NCBI GenBank assembly: GCA_963792655.1
Contig: CAWBWU010000003.1
Span: 744,001 to 808,000 of the forward strand
Reading direction: 5' to 3'
DNA length: 64,000 nt
Source of the DNA: DOZZ01 sp963792655
GTDB taxonomy: Bacteria; Acidobacteriota; Terriglobia; Bryobacterales; Bryobacteraceae
Shown here: positions 46,701 to 57,828 of the stretch, piece by piece
Position numbering within the stretch: the first letter of the stretch is position 1
Layout: each line of letters starts with the position of its first letter
The notes under the pieces: model-generated
Seen by the model: the letters and a program-made list of their open reading frames with translations, nothing else
Database searches by the model: none
What the model was told of the DNA's origin: nothing
Position numbers and translations under genes: made by a program

Positions 46701-49700
46701 AGCCAGCGAATCGCGATCGAGACAGATCGTAGGAATCGCATGCGGCGGCAGCACATCGAGCAGATGCGACTGCGTCAACAACACGCGCGGTTCGGCATCT
46801 TCGAGCATCACTGCCAGACGTTCGCGCGGATAATCAGGATCGATCGGAACGTACGCACCGCCGGCTTTCATCGTGCCGAGCAGCGCAATCACCATCTCGA
46901 GCGAGCGCTCGGCCGAGACGGCAACCAGCACTTCCGGACCGACGCCCAGCTTGCGCAAACGATGCGCCAGTTGGTTCGCGCGCGCGTTCAACTCGCGATA
47001 GGTCAGCTCATGCGATTCAAAACGCAGCGCCGGAGCATCGGGCGTTAGCTCCGCCTGCTCTTCGATGAAGCTATGCAGTGCACGATCGCGCGGAACATCA
47101 TGCGCCGTATCGTTGAACTCGACCAGCAGCCGCTGCTTCTCCGCCGCGCTCAGCAGCGAGATCTCCGACACGCGCACCGCCGGATTCGCCACCACCGCTT
47201 CGAGCAGCACCTGGTAATGACCCAGCATGCGCTCGATCGTCGCCGCATCGAACAGGTCGGTGTTGTACTCCGCCGTCAGCCGCAGACCTTCCGACTGCTC
47301 CATTGCGAAGAGCGTCAGATCGAACTTCGAATAGTCTTTGCGAATCGGGAACGGAGAGCTCAGTACGCCCGGTATCTGGCTGCTCGCGGCAGGCGTATTC
47401 TGCAGCACGAACAACACCTGAAACAACGGGTTGCGGCTCATGTCGCGCACCGGCTGCAGCTCTTCGACCAGCTTCTCGAACGGAAGATCCTGATGCGTGT
47501 TCGCGCCCAGCACCGTTTCGCGAACGTGCGCCAGCAGATCGCGGTAGCGGCTGTTCCGGCGTTAAACGCGTACGCAACACCAGCGTGTTGACGAAGAAGC
47601 CAATCAGGTTTTCAATTTCGCGGCGCGTGCGGCCCGAGATCAACGAACCCACCACGATGTCGTCCTGGCCCGAGTAGCGCGATAACAGAATGTTGAACGC
47701 GCCCAGCAGCGCCATGAACAACGTGACGCCTTCACCCTGACTCAGCCGCTTCAATCCATCGAGCACTTCACGCGGAAGCGTGAGCGAATGCCTCGCACCG
47801 TGAAAACTCTCGACCGCGGGCCGCGGCCGGTCGGTCGGCAATTCGAGATGAGCAGGCGCGCCTTCCAGATGCCGGCGCCAGTAAGCAAGCTGGCGCGACA
47901 TCTCATCGCCTGCCAGAAATTGCTGCTGCCACAACGCATAGTCGGCATACTGAATCGCGAGCTCAGGCAGCGGGGATTGTTCCGCGCGCTGGAATGCTTT
48001 GTAAAGCGTTGCGAGTTCCTGATTCAACACGCCGAGCGACCAACCGTCGCTGACGATGTGGTGCATGTTGATCACGAGCACGTGATCGTCTGCATCCAGA
48101 CGGATCAGCAGCGCGCGCATGAGCGGCGCTAAGCGCAGATCGAACGGGCGTTCCGCTTCTTCGAAAGCAAGCCGCCGCGCCTCATCTTCGCGCGCCGCCG
48201 GCTCAAGCGCACTCAAGTCAGCAAAGGCCGGCGCGAGCGTGGCGTCGCGTGAATCACGTTGCACCGGCTCGTCGTCGATCACCTCGAAGCTGGTGCGCAG
48301 CACTTCATGGCGGCGCACGATTTCCGCCAGGCACCGTTGCAGAATTGCTTCATCCAGCTCCCCGCGCAGCCGTACGATGGACGGCATGTTGTAGAGCGGA
48401 TTGCCTGGCTCCAACTGGTCCAGCAACCAAAGCCGCTGCTGCGCGAACGAGAGCGGCAGCTTGTCATTGCTCGCACGCGGCAGTACCGGTTGTTGTTGAT
48501 GACCCTGCTCGCGCTGCAACGCCAGCGATGCGCTCGCCAAGGCCCGCGATGGTCGGCGCTTCAAACAGCGCGCGCAACGGCAGCTCAGTTTGGAACGCGT
48601 TGCGGATGCGCGAGACAACCTGCGTGCCCAGAAGCGAATGGCCGCCCAGCACAAAGAAGTTATCTTCCACGCTGATACGCGCGACGTGCAGCACTTCGCT
48701 CCAGATTTCCGTCAGCGTCTGCTCGACTGCGTTGCGCGGCGCAACATATGCGGCGCTCTCTTCACGCGCGTACTCAGGCTGCGGCAAAGCGCGGCGATTC
48801 ACTTTGCCATTCGACGAGAGCGGCATCGCGTCGAGCAGCACAAACGCAGCAGGCGTCATGTACTCAGGCAGCTTGCTGCCCAGCCATGCACGCACTTGCG
48901 GCACCAGGCTCGCAGCAAGTTTTTGTTGCAGCGGATTCGTCGCGTAAGCGTCCCATGTGCGTGCCGAACTCTGGCCGGGGAACAGCACATCGCCCGCTTC
49001 CACATCTCTGCGGCGGAGAAGAACATCGCACAGACCGTCGCCTGCATTCTTCGAAGCGCGTACTTCGACGGTGTAAGGCAGCTCGTCCGCGATGTGCCAA
49101 AGATCTTCCGGCTCTACGCCGCTCGCAACGCGCTCGGCAAGCACGTTGCGCAGATCACTGACGGTGCCGGCAGCGGCTTCGCTGCTCAGGATCTGCGCCG
49201 CTGCGACATCTTCCTGAATGCGTGCGTTGGGGATACCTGAGAGGCCAAGCATCTCCGGCTCATTGGTGCGCAAGAGTTCTTTGAGCGCCGTGACGCTCAG
49301 GCCCAGGTTGCTCCAGTTGAGCCATGTGACATCTTGTGCGGGAGCGGTCGCGCCAAGATGCAGCACCACGTCGTAGCGGAAGCGCGTAAGCTCGTTCCGC
49401 GCCGAGCCTTGCTTCAACTGAATTTCGATGCGCTGAATCTGCGGAACTCTCTGCCGCAGCGCGGTAAAGAACTCGGGATCGACAACCAGCTCGCCTTCCT
49501 GCCGCAGTTCCTTTTCGATGCGCAGGCGAAGTTGCGCCGTGGTGAGCGAATCCGGCGCTTTGTGCAATTGCACCGAGGTGTGGAATGTTTTCAGGAGCGG
49601 CAGGCTGCGAACATCACCGATGAAAATCTTCCCGCGGCCGTCGAGCGCGCTCGCGGCGTTGATCAATACGCTCTGCAAGTAGTCGAGATCGGGAAAATAC

Positions 49701-52700
49701 TGAATGACTGAATTCAGAACAATGAGATCGACCTGCTCTCGATCAACGACGCCGAACTGGTGCGCAGGCCGCGACTCAACAGTAATCGATTGGTTCTGGA
49801 ACTCCGGACGCGCGAGTTGCAGGCGCAAAAAATCAAGCGCTGTTTGCGAAATGTCGGTACCGTGATAGCTCTCGGTATGCGGCGCGACGCGAAACAATAA
49901 CAGGCCGGTGCCGCAGCCAATCTCGAGGACGTGCGTGGGCCGCAGATCCAGAATGCGCTGCACCGTGGTCTCAACCCACACACGCATCTCGTCCGCGGGA
50001 ATCTGCTGGCCGGTGTAGCTGCTGTTCCAACCGGCGATGTTGAACGTCGCGTCAGCGGCATCACTGCCTTCGCGGTAGGCTTCATCGAACGCAGCGGACC
50101 ACTGTGAAACCTGCTCGGCACTCAGGCCGCCAGAGTTTTCGTTCTCCGCCGGAACATAATCCTGCCGGCGCACCACATACGCGACCAGCCGCTTGTCTCC
50201 CGGCTCATCTTCACGTGCGACGACGACTGCTTCCTTCACGCCCGGATGTTGCTTCAGCGCCGACTCGATCTCGCCTAACTCGATGCGGAAGCCGCGTAGC
50301 TTCACCTGGAAATCGAGGCGGCCCAGATACTCGATGTTGCCGTCCGGCAGATACTTCGCGAGGTCGCCTGTCTTGTACAAACGCGCGCCGGGCTCTTTGC
50401 TGAACGGATCGGGGATGAACTTTTCTTTCGTCAGTTCCGGCCGTTTCAGGTAGCCGCGCGCAAGCTGCCGTCCGCCGATGTGCAGCTCACCCGGAATGCC
50501 CAGCGGCGTCGGCTTCAGGTTCGCATCGAGGATGTAGAGTTGCGTGTTCCACACCGGCTTACCGATCGGAACGGTCGTGCGGCTGGTGTTCGGCTCACAG
50601 GCGAAATATGTGACGTCGACCGCGGCTTCCGTCGGTCCGTAAAGGTTGTGCAGTTCCGCGCTGAGCTTCGCGAAGAACTTCTGCTGCAAGTCGAAGGGCA
50701 GCGCTTCGCCGCTGCAAATCACACGCCGCAAGCTGGTGCAGTTCTCCACGCCGTCGGCTTCCAGAAACACGCGCAGCATCGACGGCACGAAGTGCAGCGT
50801 GGTGATGCGCTGCTCCTGAATCAGGCGAACCAGATAGTCGGGATCTTTGTGGCCTTCGGGCTTCGCGACAACTAAACACGCGCCCGTCATCAACGGCCAG
50901 AAGAACTCCCACACCGAAACATCGAAGCTGTACGGCGTCTTCTGCAGCACGCGATCCGCAGCTTGCAAACCGTAAGCGTGCTGCATCCACAACAGCCGGT
51001 TGACGATGGCTTCATGCACATTCGGCACGCCCTTCGGCTTGCCCGTCGAACCAGAGGTATAGATGACGTACGCCTGATCTTTGCCGCTCACGTTCGGTGC
51101 AGGATTCGTTTGCGGTTCATCAGCCAGCGAATCGCGATCGAGACAGATCGTAGGAATCGCATGCGGCGGCAGCACATCGAGCAGATGCGACTGCGTCAAC
51201 AGCACACGCGGTTCGGCATCTTCGAGCATCACTGCCAGACGTTCGCGCGGATAATCGGGATCGATCGGAACGTACGCACCACCGGCTTTCATCGTGCCGA
51301 GCAGCGCAATCACCATCTCGAGCGAGCGCTCAGCCGAGACGGCCACCAGCACTTCCGGACCGACGCCCAGCTTGCGCAACCGATGCGCCAGTTGGTTCGC
51401 GCGCGCGTTCAACTCGCGATAGGTCAGCTCATGCGATTCAAAACGCAGCGCCGGAGCATCGGGCGTCAGCTCCGCCTGCTCTTCGATGAAGCTATGCAGT
51501 GCACGATCGCGCGGAACATCATGCGCCGTGTCGTTGAACTCAACCAGCAGCCGCTGCTTCTCCGCCGCGCTCAGCAGCGAGATCTCCGACACGCGCACCG
51601 CCGGATTCGCCACCACCGCTTCGAGCAGCACCTGGTAATGACCCAGCATGCGCTCGATCGTCGCCGCATCGAACAGGTCGGTGTTGTACTCCATCCAACC
51701 CGAGATGCCGTCCGCGCTGTCGGTCACGAAAAGCGACAGATCGAATTTCGCGCGCTCCGCATTTGTCCAGGAGAAATCAACACGGTCGAGACCGGCCAGC
51801 GTGAGATCCTGCCGCTCATAGTTGCGCAGTGAGAACATCACCTGGAACAGCGGGTTGTGGCTCAGGTTGCGATCCGGATTGAGCTCCTGCACCAGCTTGT
51901 CGAACGGCATGTCCTGATGCTCGTAAGCATCGAGAGCCGCGTCACGCGCTTGCGTAATGAGCGCATCGAAGGTGGGATCGTTAACGAACTTCAGCCGGAG
52001 CGCAAGTTCGTTCGCCAGGAATCCGATCATGCCCTCGAGCTCTTTGCGATTGCGTCCGGCAATCGGCACGCCCACCACAATGTCGTCCTGCCCGCTGTAC
52101 TTGAAGAGCAGCGTGTGGAAGGCTGCCATCAGGATCATGAATAGGCTCGCGCGCTTGCTCTGCGAAAGCGAAGCCAGTTGATCGGCAAGCGTCCTGGGCA
52201 ACGCGAATGGCGCCGTCGCGCCGTGGAACGTCTCCACTGCGGGGCGCACGCGGTCCGTCGGAAGGTCGAGCGTGGATGGTGCGTCCGCCAGTTGCTTGCG
52301 CCAGTAGCCAAGCAGTTGTTCGTAACGCTTGCCTTGGAGCGTCCGCCGCTGCCATACGGCATAGTCCGCGTATTGCAGCTTCAGCGCCGGCAAAGACGGT
52401 TCGCGGCCGCCGGTGAAATCGGCATAGAGCGCCGAGAACTCACGCTGCAAAACCGCGCGTGAAGATCCATCGAACAGGATGTGATGCAGCGTCAGCAGCA
52501 GCAGGTGCTCCCGCTCACTTAGGCGCAGCAGTTGCGCGCGCATCAGCGGACCGCGCCCGAGGTCGATCGGAACATTCGCCTCACGCACCGCGCGTGCGCT
52601 GGCTTCGCTCTCCGGGTCTGCAAAATCGCTGAGGTCGTGAACCGGCAGCGGCAAATCGAGCGCAGGAGAAACCATCTGCACTACCTCGCCACCCTGCACA

Positions 52701-52936
52701 GCGAACGTCGTGCGCAGAATTTCGTGGCGGCGGACGATCTCGTTCAGCGTCTTCCGCAGTGCTTCGACATCCAAAGCGCCTGCCAACCGGATCGACCACG
52801 GGATCACATAGGTGACGTCGCCGGTATGCAGTTGGTCCAGAAACCAAAGCCGTTGCTGGGCAAAGGTGGCGGGGAACGCCTGCAGGTTATGCTCCGGCGG
52901 CGGTTCGGTCGGGGTGGCCAGGTTCTCTGGATTCAT
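40760..52936 (-). CDS. giant NRPS: C-A(Ser)-nMT-T / C-A(Ser)-T / C-A(Ala?)-T / C (six frame breaks)
   Basis: About 4,057 codons from ATG 52936; an upstream TTG is less likely. Module 1: C (LHHILFDG) about 52.87-51.7 kb; A with code DVWHISLVDK by hand alignment, which is Ser; an N-methyltransferase (VLEIGCGTGLLLF) between the A8 and A10 motifs at 50.15-48.9 kb; T (LGGHSLLG) near 48.64 kb. Module 2: C (MHHIVSDGW), A with the same Ser code, T near 45.46 kb. Module 3: C with HHVVTERW (Asp to Glu, Gly to Arg), A with code DLFNNALTYK, recalled as an Ala code of microcystin McyA, T near 42.35 kb. A last intact C (VHHIASDGW) ends the protein. There is no thioesterase, reductase or epimerase. Frame breaks near 48537, 47550, 46690, 46118, 43682 and 42535 are each restored by removing one base. 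Expected product: a chain containing N-Me-Ser, Ser and Ala. Confidence 0.85.
45748..47271 (-). repeat. A-domain direct repeat, copy 1 (module 2)
   Basis: 1524 bp, nearly identical to 50171-51692. It spans the last ~50 residues of the C domain and the A domain to motif A8. Scattered single differences are seen (for example at 46110-46120). Compared with copy 2 it carries two extra bases, C at about 46118 and C at about 46690, each of which breaks the frame. Confidence 0.85.
50171..51692 (-). repeat. A-domain direct repeat, copy 2 (module 1)
   Basis: 1522 bp and fully in frame. It encodes the module 1 Ser A domain; homology to copy 1 stops sharply where the N-methyltransferase begins on one side and within the C domain on the other. 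The length difference of two bases equals the two insertions in copy 1. Confidence 0.85.
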
Positions 52937-53019
52937 AGGTGACGTAACGACGCGGGCCTGCTCGCGACCGGAATTCAATCAGAAACAGCTAGTTGGACCC
53001 ATCATTTTACAGGAACCGT

Positions 53020-53069
53020 AGTGCGAAATGGTTCTGTTTTCTCGCACTGCGGCCGCGTTAAGCGCGGCC
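53020..53069. repeat. two adjacent inverted repeats between NRPS genes
   Basis: AGTGCGA (53020-53026) pairs with TCGCACT (53042-53048), loop 15. GGCCGCG (53051-53057) pairs with CGCGGCC (53063-53069), loop 5, and contains the stop codon of the C*-A-T gene (53058-53060). There is no T run on the minus-strand transcript, so they are more likely an mRNA processing or attenuation element than a terminator. They occupy most of the 121-bp gap before the giant synthetase. Confidence 0.45.
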
Positions 53070-56000
53070 TGAATGACGCGCTACCGGCAAAATTTCCGCC
53101 TCGGAACCATCGTCATCGAGCGAGGAGATCGCCGCGGAGAGCTGGCGGACCGTGGGGTGTTCAAAGATCATGCGAACGGGAACGCGCAGCCGCAGGTCTT
53201 CCCGCATGCGAGACGCGATGCGCGTGGCCAGCAGCGAATGGCCCCCAAGCTCAAAGAAATTGTCTTCTACGCTCACGCTTTCGCGGCCCAGAATATCGCC
53301 CCAAATGCCGGCGATTTTCTCTTCGGTTCGATTCTGCGGAGCGACATAAGGCTTCTGCTGCGCGGCGGCCTGCTCGGGCGAGGGGAGCGCCTGCCGGTCA
53401 ACCTTGCCGTTGGCACTGAGCGGCAGTTTGGGCAGAAACACGACGGCGGCCGGCACCATATACTCCGGCAACCGGCTGCGCAGTTGCGCACGAATCTGGT
53501 CCGGATCAAGCGGCTTGCCATCGTGAGCAACGACGTAAGCCACGATACTGCGTTCGGCTGCTCGCGTCACCTTGCGCCAGGACCACGGCGCGGCGTACGC
53601 CCGGGCAGCGCGCGAGCTCAGCTTCGATCTCACCCAGTTCGACACGATAGCCACGAACTTTCACCTGATCGTCCGCCCGGCCAAGGAACGCAAGAGAACG
53701 ATCCGGCAGATAGCGAACCAGGTCGCCCGTCCGGTACATTCTGCCGACATGGAACGGGTTCGTCAGGAAGCGTTCGGCAGTTAGCGCGGGCTGACCGATG
53801 TAACCTTGCGCGACACCGTCACCGCCGATATACAGTTCGCCAACCACTCCGGGCGGTACCGGCGCGAGTTGCGCGTCGAGAACGTAGACTTGCGTGTTGG
53901 CGATGGGGCGGCCGATCGGCACCGCTTCCGACGCGGCGGGCTTCGTTGAACTGTTGTCGAGCGGATAAGTCAACGAACCGACGGTAGTCTCCGTAGGCCC
54001 GTAGTGATTGATGAGCGCGCAGCCCGGCGTCAGTGCTTCGATCTTGTTGAGGAGCCGCCCGGTGAGCGCTTCGCCGCCCGTGATCAGGAATTTGCGCGGA
54101 AGAATGTCCTTTCCGCTACCCGCGTCGAGCAGCGCTTCGAGATGTGAGGGCACAATCTTCAGGACATCGATCGGGTGTTGGAGAAAGTATTCGCGGAAAC
54201 GTTCGGCGTCGGTCGTGACATCTTGCGGGACGACGTGCAACGTGCCGCCCGAGAGGAGCGCCGGATAGATGCAGGTGTTGCCGAGATCGGCGGCCAGCGT
54301 AGACACGGTGGCGAAGTGCAGCCCTTCAGAGTGGTCGTGCAGCGAGAGCAAACGACCGATGAACGTGGCGTAGTTCACAAGGTTGCGATGGGTGACCGCG
54401 ACTCCCTTGGGCGTACCCGTAGAGCCCGAAGTGTAGATGACGTAGATCAGATTCTCCGGCGTGGTCGCAAGCTCGGGATTGCCACGCGGCTGCGCGTCGA
54501 GCTCAGCTGCATCGCGATCGAGACAGATCGTCTTGTTTTTGAAGTCAGGGAGCTGATGAAGAAATTGCGCTTCGGTTACGAGCGCGCCCGCACCCTCCAT
54601 CTGGGTTGCCAGGCGTGCTTGCGGATGATCGGCAATCAGCGGAACGTACGCGCCGCCTGCCTTCAGGATGCCGAGCAGCGCAGTGATCATCGATACCCCG
54701 CGCGACACACATAGACCTACCGGCACATCGGGCCCGACGCCACGGCCGCGCAGAACAGACGCCAACTGGTTCGCCTTCTCGTTCAGTTCCTGATAAGTAA
54801 GGCAGCTCGGTCCGCATCTGCACCGCAACACGTTCGGGCGTTTGCGCGGCCTGTGCTTCAAAGAGTTGCTGGAAGCAGCTTTGCCGCGGGTATTCAGCAG
54901 CGGTCTGGTTCCAGGCAGTAGTGATCTCTTGCAGGTCCTCTTCACTGAGTAGCGGCAACGCGGTGACGAGTTGATCTGGATTGTCGATTGCAGCCGCAAG
55001 CATCCGCTCAAAGTAATTTGCCCACGCTGTAACGGTCTGCGTGTTCAGGCGCGCAGCGTCGTACTGAAGCTCGAGCGCCAGCGCCTCGCGTGTTCGGCGT
55101 GCCCACAGCTTCAGAGCGAAAGGTTCGCCGCATGCTTCGAGTTTGTGAATGCCAGCCGTGCCGGAATGGTCAAGGTATTCGAATGCAGCGTAAGCGGAGT
55201 CAAGTTTGCCGGTGTAGTAATCCTGCCAGCGCAGCGCCTCTTGCAAAGTGCTTTCACCGGACTGGACCACTTCGCTGAAGCGCGCTTCGGCTGCAATTCC
55301 AAGGGAGACCGGAATTGTCTTGCCCACACAACCGATCAGGTCGCGAAGTTCATCGTACTGGCGGCCGGCGGCGTACACCGCGATTGCGCCGTCCTGCTGT
55401 GCCGTGATGCGCCACAGAAATACGCGCCACGCGGCGAACAGGAATGACTCGACCTCGCCAAACGCCGCAATCCTGTTCACCCGATCTGCAGTTAAGGAGA
55501 ACGATACGGAGGCCAGTTGAAATGGTGCGTCCGATGCTTTCACGGACGGCAACGGAGGAGCGTTCAGCTTCGAGTTCGCGGTTTCCCAATAAGCCTTGGC
55601 GGCTTGCGCATCTTCATCGTCCGCGTTGGCGAACTCGCGCTGCCACTGTGAGAACTGTACGTAAGTGACTGCCTCTTCGTCCGGCACCGCCGCAGAGCCG
55701 AACTTCTGAACGAGCAGTTGCAGCGACGCCGCGTCGCAGAGCACAGCGGGCATCACCAACAGCAGCTTGGGGGCAGCGGCACCGGTGATCCACTTAGCAT
55801 GAACTAACGGGCCATTCTCCAGATCGAACGTTTGGGCGCGGGCAGCTTGGATGAAATGTTCGGGGTCGCCGGCAACGCTCTCCCATCGGATGCCAGCTTC
55901 GGGCAGCACCACCTGGAACGGCACCTTCACACCGGGCATGCGGCGAAAAACCGTGCGCAGGATTTCGTTGGCGTTGACTGCTGCCTGCAATGCGTCACGC

Positions 56001-56125
56001 ACCTGCTGCTCGCTGCCAAATTGAGTGGCGTCGATGAGGGCGATTGCGTTCGCACTTGCTCCCTCGCGCGTCGCGAGAAAGAGTCTTTCCTGCTGGGGAG
56101 ATAGCCAGAAACCTGCGTGTTCCAT
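53058..56125 (-). CDS. NRPS module C*-A(Asp-like)-T (two frame breaks)
   Basis: About 1,020 codons. Residues ~5-430 fold like a condensation domain (WLSPQQERLFLA, VNANEILRTVF), but HHxxxDG reads PAVLCDA (about 126-132), so both histidines are lost. The adenylation domain follows (IYTSGSTGTPKG, STLAADLGNTCIY, NHYGPTETTVG, YRTGDLVRYLPDR). Its hand-aligned code is DLTKIGHVGK, resembling Asp codes such as surfactin's DLTKVGHIGK. The carrier domain has FFELGGHSLLATR, with the phosphopantetheine serine. Frame breaks at about 54801 (A domain start) and 53556 (before SIVAYVV) are each repaired by removing one base. Six bp separate it from the upstream lone C gene. It probably supplies an aminoacyl carrier for a C domain elsewhere. 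Confidence 0.8.
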
Positions 56126-56131
56126 TATTCG

Positions 56132-57684
56132 TTAGTTACCTTCGTGAGCCGGCGTCAGCCGCACGGCTTCCGGGCGGGTCATCATCAACTTGCGCGTGCG
56201 AGCCGATCGCGCGTTGCCGGCCGCCACTTCGGCTTGCGCCTGTTCCTCGTCGCTCAACATCTTGAGTGAGCTTAAGCGCGCATCGGGCTGCTCGACTGCG
56301 GCGCGAATCAGATTCTCGAAATGCCGCGACATCTTGAGAATCGTCGACCGGTCGAATAGACCTGTGCTGTAAAGCCAGTAGCCAGTCATCGCACCGGCCT
56401 TCTCTTCCATGAACACCGCCAGATCGAACTTCGAAGCGATAATAGGCACCTCAAATTCGGAGACGCGCAATCCCGCCATGATGGGCAAAATCCGGCGGAT
56501 GTTCTGCATCACGAACAACACCTGTACCAGCGGGTGGTAATTCGGCGCACGCTCCGGCTGCAAGGCTTCGACAATTTTGTCGAACGGAAAATCCTGACGC
56601 GCATAAACGTCGAGCGCTGCTTCTTTGGCTTGCCCGATCAACGCGCGAAACGTCATGCCCTCCACCGGGCGCAAGCGCACGGGCAGGAGGTTGACGAAGA
56701 ATCCGATGAGCTTTTCTGTCTCTAGCTGGGTGCGGTTCGCGAGATCGGTGCCCAAGACCAAATCGGTGGTTGCGGCGTAGCGCGACATCAGAACGCCGAA
56801 TGCCGCCAGCAGCGTCATGAAGAGTGTCGCGCCTTCGCTGCGCGCGAGTTCGACAACCGACCCTACAAGCTCGGCCGGGAGCGCCACTGCTTCGAGCGCA
56901 CCATGCACTTCACCGGTGGCGGAACGCGGACGATCTGTCGGCAACTTGAGTAACGGCGGAGCCCCAGCAAGGCGCTGTTCCCAATGCGCTACCTCTTGCT
57001 TCAGACGCTCGCCGCTGAGCTGTTCGCGCTGCCACACGGCGTAATCGGCATACTGGACCGGCAAATCTTCAAGAGGCGACGGTTGGCCGGAAGCGAACGC
57101 CTGATACAACACGCCGAGTTCCTGAAACAGAATGCCCGCCGTCCACGCATCGCTCACGATGTGATGCAGCGCGATGAGCAGCACGTGGTCGTTTTCGCGC
57201 AGACGCCAGAGGTTGGCTCGCAGCATCGGTCCATGCGCCAGGTCGAAAGGGCGTTTGTATTCTTCGAGCGCGAGGCGGACGGCTTCCGCTTCCGGTCGGC
57301 AACGGTTGCAGCGATCTCAGAAATCGCGAGCGGCACGTGCATCGTTGCCGCGATCGATTGCACGGGCTCGCCACCGACCGACGGGAACGTGGTGCGCAGC
57401 ACTTCGTGCCTTCGAACAATCTCGTTGAGTCCGCGTTCGAGAGCGTCGATATCCAACGGCCCTTCAAAGCGCAAACAGCGGGGGACGTTGTAGTGATAGC
57501 TCTCGGGGTCCAATTGTTGAACCACCCAGAGCCTTTGCTGAGCGAACGACAGAGGCGCGGTTCCACGATCCGCGCGGCGGCGAATTGCGCCTTGTTCCTT
57601 GCCAGCCGCAAGACGGCGCTTCCGTGCCAGCAGCTCGAGCTTCGCGGCACTCAGATTGGCAAGTCGATCGTCAACGGTCGGCAT
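56132..57684 (-). CDS. standalone NRPS condensation domain protein (frame-broken)
   Basis: About 518 codons from MPTVDDRLANLSAAKLELL (ATG 57684). A start at 57771 adds 29 unlikely residues. The first ~40 residues look like an NRPS N-terminal helix or docking segment. The C domain follows (LSFAQQRLWVVQQLDPES, RHEVLRTTF, LHHIVSDAW, where HHxxxDG ends in Ala, and YADYAVWQREQL). At GG 57294-57295 one missing base breaks the frame; restoring it gives EAEAVRLALEEYKRPFDLAH. It ends soon after the C domain, with no A or T. It would condense carrier-bound substrates of partner proteins in trans. First gene of the minus arm. Confidence 0.78.
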
Positions 57685-57828
57685 AGGCGAACGCACAACA
57701 AGTAGAGCTGGCGGGCGGTCAGGTAAAACGGTTCTACATTCTACCAGCCTCTTCGGCCCGGCTTGTACCACCCGAGGCAGAGGAGTATCGCGTGGTTGCC
57801 GCGCCTTGTTAAGCTTTGTGTTACCGCT
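57685..57828. promoter_or_regulatory. divergent promoter region between NRPS arms
   Basis: 144 bp between the lone C gene (minus) and the C*-A-T gene (plus). It is less GC-rich than the flanks around 57720-57745 (AAAACGGTTCTACATTCTACC). I see no convincing -35/-10 pair, operator palindrome or riboswitch. By position it must hold the start signals for both arms of the cluster. Confidence 0.4.

Noticed and set aside
43564..48654. Treating each NRPS fragment as a separate gene
   Set aside because: Fragments join mid-domain (inside A or C cores) by one-base shifts, and the repeat comparison proves two inserted bases; real gene boundaries would not cut domains there.
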